A DNA stretch of 5,078 bases from DATAXV01 sp036272915 (GTDB lineage: Bacteria; Chloroflexota; Dormibacteria; Dormibacterales; Dormibacteraceae). The notes beneath the pieces were generated by a model. It made no database searches, had not been told where the DNA came from, and was given only the letters and a program-made list of their open reading frames with translations. The position numbers were made by a program, and so were the translations under genes. Below are positions 1-5,064 of this stretch, one piece after another (position 1 is the stretch's first letter; each line of letters begins with the position of its first letter). The stretch lies in assembly GCA_036272915.1 (NCBI GenBank), contig DATAXV010000173.1, positions 1 to 5,078 of the forward strand, in the 5' to 3' direction.

Positions 1-968
1 AGGCGCCACGCGATCTCGCCTTCTCGGCGCAGCGCGATCTCGCCTCCTGGCGCCACCAGCTCCAGGACCGCCTGTCCACGCTCGTCGGCGACATGCCCCA
101 GCGCGTCGATCCCGCGCCGCGCTGGGGGGATCCGGTGGCGCACGAGGGCTTCAGTGAGCGCCGCCTCGTGTTCTCTTCGGAGCCGGGCGTCGACGTCCCC
201 TGCACGCTTCTCGTGCCCCACGGCGGTGAGGGTCCCTTTCCGCTGATGATCTGCCTTCAGGGGCACTCGTCCGGGATGCACATCTCGCTCGGGCGGGCGC
301 AGCACCCCGGCGACGAGCGCGCGCTCAGCGGCGACCGCGACTACGCCCTGCAGGCGGTGGCTCGGGGGTTCGCCGCCCTGGCCGTGGAGCAGCGCTGCCT
401 CGGCGAGCGGCTGGACCGCCGGCCGGAAGTCGCCCACCACTTCGACCACACCTGCGTGCACGCCAGCATGGTCTCGCTCCTGCTCGGCCGGACCATGATC
501 GGAGAGCGCGTCTGGGACATCTCCCGCGCGATCGACGTGGTCTCCGGGCTCGACGCGGTCGCCACCACCAGGATCGCGTGCATGGGCAACTCCGGGGGTG
601 GAACGGTGACCTACTACGCCGCCTGCCTCGAGCCCCGTATCGCTGCCGTGATGCCCTCCTGCTCGGTCTGCACCTACCGGTCGTCGATCGGCAGCATCGA
701 CCACTGTCCTGACAATTACGTGCCCGGTGCGCTGCGCCACTTCGACATGGGCGACCTCGCCGGCCTGATCGCCCCGCGGCCGCTGGTCGTCGTCGCCGGC
801 CGTGACGATCCCATCTTCCCCCTGTCCGGCGTCGAGGAGGCGATGGAGACGATCCGCCGGATCTACTCCGCCCACGGCGCGCCTGGCGGCTGCGAGCTGG
901 TCGTCGGCGAGGGCGGCCACCGTTTCTACGCGCAGGCCTGGGACACCTTCCTCTCGATCACCGGCTAG
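1..968 (+). CDS. Alpha/beta hydrolase (acetyl xylan esterase / dienelactone hydrolase-like), 5' end beyond window
   Basis: Serine hydrolase predicted to act on an ester or related bond; substrate unknown. The frame is open from base 3 and the 30 residues before the ATG at 93 look coding, with the helical segment SWRHQLQDRLSTLVG, so the gene very likely starts left of the window. Numbering from Met93: oxyanion-side QGH at 56-58, nucleophile elbow G-N-S-G-G at 165-169 (Ser167), acid in GRDDPIFP (Asp238 or Asp239), and His276 in GGHRFYA. The triad is in canonical order and the C terminus is complete, ending in TAG. GERVWDISRAID before the elbow and IAPRPLVVVAG before the acid are typical of esterase-like members. 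No signal peptide can be judged because the N terminus is missing. It is cysteine-rich (ten in 291 residues), including C190-x2-C193 and C205. It is convergent with the response regulator. Fold confidence is high, substrate confidence low. Confidence 0.9.
   Translation, partial: APRDLAFSAQRDLASWRHQLQDRLSTLVGDMPQRVDPAPRWGDPVAHEGFSERRLVFSSEPGVDVPCTLLVPHGGEGPFPLMICLQGHSSGMHISLGRAQHPGDERALSGDRDYALQAVARGFAALAVEQRCLGERLDRRPEVAHHFDHTCVHASMVSLLLGRTMIGERVWDISRAIDVVSGLDAVATTRIACMGNSGGGTVTYYAACLEPRIAAVMPSCSVCTYRSSIGSIDHCPDNYVPGALRHFDMGDLAGLIAPRPLVVVAGRDDPIFPLSGVEEAMETIRRIYSAHGAPGGCELVVGEGGHRFYAQAWDTFLSITG
3..50 (+). repeat. In-frame imperfect 24-bp tandem repeat in the hydrolase N-terminal region
   Basis: Bases 3-26 and 27-50 are two adjacent 24-bp units matching at 20 of 24 positions, with an identical 13-base core CGCGATCTCGCCT at 9-21 and 33-45. 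The period is eight codons, so the frame is kept and the peptides read APRDLAFS and AQRDLASW. It may continue left of the window. It could be a recent small duplication or chance similarity in a GC-rich helix-coding stretch. Confidence 0.6.
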
Positions 969-983
969 TAGCGCGGGCCGCGA

Positions 984-1646
984 TCAGCGCTCGACCAGGC
1001 CCGCCTCGTGGGCGAGCAGCCCGGCCTGGGTGCGGTTGGCCGCGTCCAGCTTGTCCAGGACTCGGGAGACGTACCCCTTCACCGTCGCCTCGGAGAGATG
1101 GAGCCGGCTGCCGATCTGCGCGTTGGAGAGGCCCTCGCCGAGCAGTGACAGGACCTCGACCTCGCGCTCGTTGAGATCGGTGACCAGCTTTCGAGCGCGG
1201 TCCCTGGCGCTCTGCTGCGTGGTCGAGGCGGAGATCAGCCGGCGCATGGCCACGGGGGAGAGGACGCTGCTGCCCTCGGCGGCGACGCGGACCAGCCCGA
1301 TCAGCTCCTCGGGCGGGGTCGACTTGACCAGGAAGCCGGAGGCGCCGGCGCGCAGGGCGCGCATCACGTACTCGTCGGCGTCGAACGTGGTCAGGGCGAC
1401 GAGCACGGGGGGCTTCTCCGCCCGCGCGATCCGTTCGATCGCGGTGAGGCCGTCGACGCCGGGCATGCGCAGGTCGATCAGGACCAGGTGAGGCCGGCTG
1501 CGGACGACCGCCTCCACCGCCTCGGCGCCGTCGTGGGCCTCGGCCACCACCTGGATGTCGCCGGCCGAGCCGAGGATGGTGCGCAGGTGGGCGCAGACCA
1601 TCGGCTCGTCGTCGACGACGAGGACCCTGATCGGTCTATCCGGCAT
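984..1646 (-). CDS. Two-component response regulator, NarL/FixJ (LuxR-type HTH) family
   Basis: DNA-binding transcriptional regulator, predicted to be phosphorylated by the kinase encoded just upstream. At 220 aa it has the normal family length. The receiver domain occupies about residues 6-122: acidic pocket Asp12/Asp13, phosphoacceptor Asp58 in VLIDLRMPGVDG, switch Thr in ALTTF (about 86-87) and Lys108 in GFLVKSTPPEEL. A linker follows, then a LuxR-type HTH at about 157-215 (LNEREVEVLSLLGEGLSNAQIG, recognition helix around SEATVKGYVSRVLDKL). I chose ATG 1646 because it has a GGAGGG Shine-Dalgarno 4 nt upstream and puts the receiver at the N terminus; the 38 residues available upstream are Ser/Pro/Gly-rich and overlap kinase sequence. 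The start overlaps the kinase 3' end by 11 nt, indicating one operon and probable translational coupling. All phosphotransfer residues are present, so it should be functional. Target genes are unknown. Confidence 0.95.
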   Translation of the reverse strand: MPDRPIRVLVVDDEPMVCAHLRTILGSAGDIQVVAEAHDGAEAVEAVVRSRPHLVLIDLRMPGVDGLTAIERIARAEKPPVLVALTTFDADEYVMRALRAGASGFLVKSTPPEELIGLVRVAAEGSSVLSPVAMRRLISASTTQQSARDRARKLVTDLNEREVEVLSLLGEGLSNAQIGSRLHLSEATVKGYVSRVLDKLDAANRTQAGLLAHEAGLVER

Positions 1647-2892
1647 CGGGCCCTCCGGTCGATCCGGCGGTGGCGACGAATGAGGGGAGCACGGAGGCGA
1701 TCCGGAAGCCGCCGCCCTCGGCCGGCCCCACCCGCAGGTTGCCGCCGACCAGCTCGACACGGCGGCGGAGGCCGATCAGCCCGGTGCCCGACCCGCTCGT
1801 CGCCAGGATGTCGTCGCCAGGGCCCGAGGCCTGCCCGTTGACCACGCTCACACGGACATTGTCAGCTGCGTAACGGACCTCGACATGGACCGCGGCCCTG
1901 GGAGCGTGTTTCCGAACGTTGGTCAGGCCCTCCTGGACGACGCGGAAGACCGTGCGGCCGACCACCGGCGAGGCCAGCGAGGGATCGCCCTCCAGGCGCA
2001 GCTCGACCTGCATCCCGACCGCTCGAGACGCATCGACCAGCGACGCGACATTGGGGGCCGGCGCCTCCTCTCGGCCGGTGCCTGACGCCGGCTCCGGATC
2101 GCCGCCGCGCCGCAGGACGCCGACCACGTCCCGCAGCTCGTCCAGTGCCTCGCTGCCGGTGGCCCGCAGCTCCTCGGCGGCCCGGCGCGTGGCGGCGTCG
2201 CTCGCGGTCACGCCGAGCGCCCCCGCCTGCAGGACCATGAGCGTGACCCGATGGGTGACGACGTCGTGCATCTCGGCGGCGAGGCGTGCTCGCTCGTCGG
2301 CCCGGGTCCGCTCGGCGACCAGCGCCTGCTCCCGTTCGGCGCGATCGGCGCGATCGCGCAGAGCCTGCACCAGCCGCCGCCGCGTCATCACGTAGAGGCC
2401 GAGCAGGGTCGGGGCCGCCGTGTGCAGGAGTCCGCTGCTGATGACGCTGAGTGAAGGGTCCCAGGGCCGGGCGGCGACCACGGTGACGATCCCGATCGCG
2501 GTCAGCCCGAGTGCCGTCCGCCGGCGGTCGAGATCGGGCAGGGCCAGCGCGCCCACCGTGGTCAGTGCCAGGGGGATCCAGGGGTCGATGCTGTTGAAGA
2601 AGGAGAAGCTGGCGCCCTGAGCGATCGGCCAGGGCGCGAGCAGCAGCAGGGCGACGAGGGCCGTGACCAGGGTCACCGCCATCGGCGCCCGTCGCGCCAG
2701 GAGGAGCACCGGCGTTGCCACCAGCTGGAGCGCGATGGCGATCCAGAAGCCGGCGCCGCCATAGGCGGGATCGGCGATATGCGCGAGGATCCCGGCGACC
2801 AGGCCGCTCAGCGCGGCGAGGATGACGCCACCCAGGTGTCCCAGCACCTCGCGCCTGGTCTCGCCGCCGAGAAAGCGTCCCAACGCGTTCAC
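1636..2892 (-). CDS. Sensor histidine kinase, DesK/NarX-like (HisKA_3 + HATPase_c), integral membrane
   Basis: Membrane sensor that autophosphorylates and passes phosphate to the downstream regulator. The 418 aa comprise an N-terminal membrane domain with about six hydrophobic spans (near 18-38, 48-66, 70-87, 105-120, 126-141, 154-170) and no large extracytoplasmic sensor domain. A charged helical linker (172-203, likely coiled coil) leads to the HisKA_3 dimerisation helix, with phosphoacceptor His209 in AAEMHDVVTHRV. The HATPase_c domain (about 308-403) has N-box QEGLTNVRKHAP (Asn325, His329) and G-box GSGTGLIGL (367-375). The usual Asp of the D-box reads VVNG (Asn352); similar substitutions occur in actinobacterial members as far as I recall. 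The start is GTG 2892, preceded by AGGTGA with 4-nt spacing. The last 11 nt overlap the regulator gene. The signal is unknown; a membrane or envelope cue is an inference from the lack of an extracellular domain. Confidence 0.93.
   Translation of the reverse strand: MNALGRFLGGETRREVLGHLGGVILAALSGLVAGILAHIADPAYGGAGFWIAIALQLVATPVLLLARRAPMAVTLVTALVALLLLAPWPIAQGASFSFFNSIDPWIPLALTTVGALALPDLDRRRTALGLTAIGIVTVVAARPWDPSLSVISSGLLHTAAPTLLGLYVMTRRRLVQALRDRADRAEREQALVAERTRADERARLAAEMHDVVTHRVTLMVLQAGALGVTASDAATRRAAEELRATGSEALDELRDVVGVLRRGGDPEPASGTGREEAPAPNVASLVDASRAVGMQVELRLEGDPSLASPVVGRTVFRVVQEGLTNVRKHAPRAAVHVEVRYAADNVRVSVVNGQASGPGDDILATSGSGTGLIGLRRRVELVGGNLRVGPAEGGGFRIASVLPSFVATAGSTGGPDAG
1651..1656 (-). 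promoter_or_regulatory. Shine-Dalgarno of the response regulator, inside the kinase gene
   Basis: On the minus strand GGAGGG lies 4 nt before ATG 1646. It decides the start of the regulator and sits within the last codons of the kinase gene, so ribosomes finishing the kinase end almost on top of this site. Confidence 0.75.
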
Positions 2893-2896
2893 GCGC

Positions 2897-2902
2897 TCAC
2901 CT
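2897..2902 (-). promoter_or_regulatory. Shine-Dalgarno of the kinase gene (overlaps a -10-like hexamer)
   Basis: AGGTGA on the minus strand is a six-base match to the 3' part of the anti-SD complement and sits 4 nt before GTG 2892, which supports that start. The same bases overlap TAAGGT (2904-2899), which fits TANNNT and lies 6 nt before the GTG, so a leaderless transcript is an alternative reading. Confidence 0.55.
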
Positions 2903-2944
2903 TACCCATTTGGATGTGACCCGCCCAGGGCCGTTGGCGGCGTG

Positions 2945-2969
2945 CCGGTGCGACGAAAGTCGCAGCCGG
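2945..2969. repeat. Inverted repeat 1 in the divergent region (TGCGAC-GAAA-GTCGCA core)
   Basis: A perfect 6-bp inverted repeat, TGCGAC (2949-2954) and GTCGCA (2959-2964), surrounds a GAAA loop. It is flanked by CCGG (2945-2948) and CCGG (2966-2969), which pair if G2965 is bulged. As plus-strand RNA this is a 10-bp stem with a GNRA tetraloop; as DNA it is a candidate operator half of a tandem pair. Function is inferred only. Confidence 0.5.
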
Positions 2970-2978
2970 GGAGCCGGA

Positions 2979-2997
2979 GGGCGACGGAGGTCGCGCC
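2979..2997. repeat. Inverted repeat 2 in the divergent region (GCGAC-GGAG-GTCGC core)
   Basis: GCGAC (2981-2985) and GTCGC (2990-2994) pair around a 4-nt loop, extended by GG (2979-2980) and CC (2996-2997) if G2995 is bulged. The arms and even the bulged 3' G match inverted repeat 1, and the two centres are 31 bp apart, about three helical turns. This argues for a repeated protein-binding site or a repeated RNA hairpin. Confidence 0.45.
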
Positions 2998-3066
2998 GGG
3001 TCCCGGCTTCCGGCCGTTTCTCCCGCCCGCCCCGGCACCGTCTGATGAGAGCCGATACGGAAGATC

Positions 3067-3090
3067 CGGGCGTCGCCAGTGCGGCACCCG
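3067..3090 (+). promoter_or_regulatory. Hairpin in the leader immediately before the membrane-protein ribosome binding site
   Basis: Bases 3067-3076 pair with 3081-3090 around the loop CAGT, with one C-A mismatch and one G-U. The stem ends 5 nt before the AAGGAGG site, so it could affect translation initiation. GC-rich sequence yields such stems by chance, so this is a weak call. Confidence 0.3.
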
Positions 3091-3095
3091 AAGTC

Positions 3096-3102
3096 AAGGA
3101 GG
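3096..3102 (+). promoter_or_regulatory. Strong Shine-Dalgarno deciding the membrane-protein start
   Basis: AAGGAGG is a seven-base consensus match, 9 nt before GTG 3112. It lies inside the reading frame that opens at GTG 3079, so the upstream GTG is not the start and the first 11 residues of that longer version should be dropped. Confidence 0.75.
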
Positions 3103-3111
3103 TTCTCGGTC

Positions 3112-4119
3112 GTGCGCAGATATCTACCGGTGATCACGCTGATCGTGCTCGCCCCGGTGGTGGCCGAGCTGCTGGGCGGATCCACCCCGATCTCGGACGC
3201 CTACACCCTGTTGCTCTGGATCCCCATCTACGGCTGCGGCGCGCTCCTCATCCGCGAGATCGTGCGGCGCCGCGGTCTGGGCTGGCCGAGCATCCTGCTC
3301 CTCGGCGCCGCCTACGGCTTCATCGAGGAGGGGCTCGCCCTGCAGAGCCTGTTCGATCCCCACATCTACGGAGGCCTGGCCCTCTGGGGTGGCCGGATCC
3401 TCGGGATCAACGGCGTCTACACCGAGGTCGTGATCATCGACCACGCCGTGTGGAGCGTGGCCGTTCCCATCCTCATCACCGAGCTGCTCTTCCCGGTGAC
3501 CCGGACCGAGCCGTACCTTCGCCGGCTCGGTACCGGCGTCGCGGTCCTCTGGTACCTGCTCGGCGTCGCCATCGTCTGGGTCGTCGGCTTCTTCGGGCCG
3601 GGCCGCGGCTACCTCGCCCCGGTCCCGCTGCTCAGCGTGGCCGGTCTCGCCGTCGTCGTCCTGGGCGTGATCGCCCTGGGCCCGCCACGGTCGGCCAGGG
3701 CGGCTCGAACCGACCTCGCGGCGCCCTCGCCGTGGCTGGTCGCGGCGGTCGGCCTGGTCGGGTCGGTGGCCGTCCTCGGCCTCTTCCCGCTGGGCGCCGC
3801 CGACCTCGCCTTCATGCGCGGTCCACTGGTGGCAGTGCCGATGCTCGCCGCGGCCGTCATCGCCACCTGCGTCGCCGTCCTCATCACCAGATGGGCGCGG
3901 GCTCGTGGATGGGGCGATACGCATCTGGTCGCCCTGGCCGGGGGCGCGCTGGTCGGCCACAGCCTGATCGGGGATCTCGTCTTCCCGAAGACGCTGGTCA
4001 ACCGGGTCGGCCTGTCGCTCCTGATCGTCCTCGTCATCATTCTTGTCTCCCTGCTCTGGCGAAGGGCCTCGCAGACCGCCGCGAGCCGGTCCCTGGGCCG
4101 CGGCTCGACAGCCGCCTGA
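3112..4119 (+). CDS. Multi-span integral membrane protein of unknown function
   Basis: 335-aa protein that I cannot assign to a named gene. Hydrophobic segments suggest eight or more membrane spans (roughly 5-22, 31-50, 58-80, 104-126, 141-161, 168-190, 206-226, 238-260, 272-290, 298-316) with an Arg/Ser-rich C-terminal tail. Polar residues stand out within or next to spans: Glu19 in APVVAELLGGSTP, the pair Glu72-Glu73 in GAAYGFIEEGLALQSLFDP, Asp110-His111 in IIDHAVWSVAVPI, and His283 in GGALVGHSLIGD. The segment ALLIREIVRRRGLGWPSILLL resembles, from memory, a conserved uncharacterised membrane family. The EE pair plus later His recalls CPBP/Abi-type intramembrane proteases, but the usual EExxxR is not present, so I do not call it one. 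Start GTG 3112 is set by AAGGAGG. It is divergent from the kinase and convergent with the methyltransferase. Confidence 0.85.
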   Translation: MRRYLPVITLIVLAPVVAELLGGSTPISDAYTLLLWIPIYGCGALLIREIVRRRGLGWPSILLLGAAYGFIEEGLALQSLFDPHIYGGLALWGGRILGINGVYTEVVIIDHAVWSVAVPILITELLFPVTRTEPYLRRLGTGVAVLWYLLGVAIVWVVGFFGPGRGYLAPVPLLSVAGLAVVVLGVIALGPPRSARAARTDLAAPSPWLVAAVGLVGSVAVLGLFPLGAADLAFMRGPLVAVPMLAAAVIATCVAVLITRWARARGWGDTHLVALAGGALVGHSLIGDLVFPKTLVNRVGLSLLIVLVIILVSLLWRRASQTAASRSLGRGSTAA

Positions 4120-4135
4120 CTGCGGACAGAGGGAC

Positions 4136-4171
4136 GCGCGGGCTCATCTGGCGTGCCAGGTGGACCCGCGT
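4136..4171 (+). terminator. GC-rich hairpin terminator after the membrane-protein gene (no U-tract)
   Basis: Bases 4136-4151 pair with 4156-4171 around the tetraloop CGTG: a 16-position stem with one C-A mismatch and three G-U pairs. It begins 16 nt after the stop codon. No T-run follows, as is common for actinobacterial terminators. On the minus strand the G-U pairs become mismatches, so it suits plus-strand transcripts better. Its 3' end touches the last base of the methyltransferase stop codon. Confidence 0.55.
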
Positions 4172-4890
4172 CAGGGTCTCTCGGTTGTCAGGACGGCCTC
4201 GCAGAAGAGGAGCAGCGGCTGGGACGGTCCATCCTCGGTTTCGCCGCCGCCTCTTCGGTGCAGTGGCTCGCGCATGTCGGAAACGAGGAACCCGTGCCGC
4301 CGAAGGCTCTGGATGTATGCGCTCAGCGGCCGGTGGTAGTGGTTGTGGCCGCCGAAGCTGGCGATCCGCCAGACGCACTCGTCGAGGTAGTCGCCGACCA
4401 GCCGGGCCGGCCTTCCCGTGGCCGGGTCGGTCGTCCACACGTAGTTGAAGAAGCAGGGATGGAGGATCGCGAAGAGGAACCGGCCATGCGGCTCAAGGAC
4501 GCGTGAGAGGGCGAGCAGCAGGGGGTCCAGGTCCGGCAGGTCCATCAGCACCATCGAGGAGACGGCCAGATCGAATCCTCCGGGGAGGTCGGGGAGGCCC
4601 TCGAGCAGATCGTGCCGGATCAGCGCTGCCTCCGGGCAGACCCTTCGCGCCTCTTCGAGAAGCGTCGAGAAGCCATCCACACCCGTGACCGAGGCTCCGG
4701 CGGCGACCAGCTCCGCCGTCAGCCAGCCGTCACCGCAGCCGACGTCGAGCACGCTCCGGTCACGGACATCGCCGAACATGTCCCACAGTTCGGCTCGAAG
4801 GCGATCCCGGATGTACCTCCCGGTTCTCTCCCCCTGTGTCCGCACGTACGCGGAAGCGATTCGCTCCCAGTCGGAGGTGTCGCCCGCCAC
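4171..4890 (-). CDS. Class I SAM-dependent methyltransferase
   Basis: Transfers a methyl group from S-adenosylmethionine; the acceptor is unknown. The 239-aa soluble protein has a Rossmann-type fold: SAM-binding motif I VLDVGCGDG at 47-55, the ribose-binding acid Asp72 in VTGVDGF, Asp94 in IRHDLLEGLPDL where the adenine-contacting acid usually lies, motif-II-like FDLAVSSMVLMDLPD (106-120) and motif III VLEPHGRFLFAILHPCF (131-147). The C-terminal half (HNHYHRPLSAYIQSLRRHGFLVSDMREP, 182-209) is typical of Methyltransf_11-like small-molecule enzymes. GTG 4890 is the earliest possible start because an in-frame TAG lies at 4902-4900; a nearby ATG at 4913 is out of frame. No Shine-Dalgarno is visible, but TAGCCT lies 6 nt upstream, suggesting a leaderless mRNA. 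It is a single transcription unit convergent with the membrane-protein gene, with no neighbour that hints at a substrate. Confidence 0.92.
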   Translation of the reverse strand: MAGDTSDWERIASAYVRTQGERTGRYIRDRLRAELWDMFGDVRDRSVLDVGCGDGWLTAELVAAGASVTGVDGFSTLLEEARRVCPEAALIRHDLLEGLPDLPGGFDLAVSSMVLMDLPDLDPLLLALSRVLEPHGRFLFAILHPCFFNYVWTTDPATGRPARLVGDYLDECVWRIASFGGHNHYHRPLSAYIQSLRRHGFLVSDMREPLHRRGGGETEDGPSQPLLLFCEAVLTTERP

Positions 4891-4896
4891 GTCCGA

Positions 4897-4902
4897 AGGC
4901 TA
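4897..4902 (-). promoter_or_regulatory. Candidate -10 element of a leaderless methyltransferase promoter
   Basis: On the minus strand TAGCCT fits the actinobacterial TANNNT pattern and is separated by 6 nt from GTG 4890, the spacing expected when transcription starts at the first base of the start codon. There is no Shine-Dalgarno to compete with this reading. No convincing -35 is visible 17-18 bp upstream. Confidence 0.4.
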
Positions 4903-4961
4903 CCGGCGGCCATGATCCCGCGGGGCACCGCAGCGGAGAGAGCCTTCGACCGGTGGCATGC

Positions 4962-4978
4962 GAACTCGCTACGAGTTC
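4962..4978. promoter_or_regulatory. Perfect 7-3-7 inverted repeat, candidate operator
   Basis: GAACTCG (4962-4968) and CGAGTTC (4972-4978) form a perfect palindrome around CTA. It lies 9 bp upstream of the -35 of the right-edge promoter and about 70 bp upstream of the methyltransferase start, where an activator or a repressor of either gene could bind. The cognate protein is not identifiable here. Confidence 0.5.
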
Positions 4979-4987
4979 CCCGGTTGC

Positions 4988-5017
4988 TTGACGCCATCTC
5001 GGCGGAATTGCTACCGT
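4988..5017 (+). promoter_or_regulatory. Vegetative-type promoter for the right-edge gene
   Basis: TTGACG (4988-4993) and TACCGT (5012-5017) are separated by 18 bp, matching actinobacterial housekeeping promoters (TTGACN, TANNNT). A transcript would start near 5024 and have a leader of about 40 nt before the ATG at 5065. Confidence 0.6.
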
Positions 5018-5064
5018 TGGGCGCACAGAGGGTCCGGGAATCACTGGATCCGATAGGGGTAGCA

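Noticed and set aside
956..985. Imperfect dyad (GATC...GATC) between the convergent hydrolase and regulator genes as a bidirectional terminator
   Set aside because: Only about seven of ten positions pair, and there is no T-run on either side; too weak to call.
802..1491. 229-codon plus-strand frame spanning the hydrolase end and the regulator gene
   Set aside because: Ser/Arg/Thr/Ala-rich low-complexity product running antisense to a regulator with all its catalytic and HTH motifs intact.
2995..3007. GCCGGG-T-CCCGGC palindrome in the divergent region
   Set aside because: Pure G/C with a one-base centre is expected by chance in such GC-rich DNA, and it has no matching partner, unlike the GCGAC/GTCGC pair.
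2889..3185. 98-codon minus-strand frame ending in MGKVSA with its stop overlapping the kinase start by 4 nt
   Set aside because: The 4-nt overlap looks like an operon junction, but the product is Arg/Pro-rich without domain features and it runs antisense through the AAGGAGG site and N terminus of the membrane-protein gene. A very short leader peptide from the ATG near 2906 (MGKVSA) cannot be excluded but has no support.
3124..3960. 278-codon antisense frame opposite the membrane-protein gene
   Set aside because: The product is dominated by Asp, Glu, Gly and Arg with no hydrophobic core; this is what the complement of a hydrophobic, GC-rich gene reads like.
3112..4119. Membrane protein as a CPBP/CAAX-type intramembrane protease
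   Set aside because: An EE pair and later His residues are present, but the EExxxR signature and the spacing of the second motif are not evident, so the family call is not supportable by eye.
2910..4448. 512-codon open frame on the plus strand, longer than the membrane-protein gene it overlaps
   Set aside because: Its product is Arg/Pro/Gly-rich with no domain or motif, and it overlaps both the membrane-protein gene and, in antisense, the methyltransferase, whose products are clearly protein-like. It is a GC-rich shadow frame.
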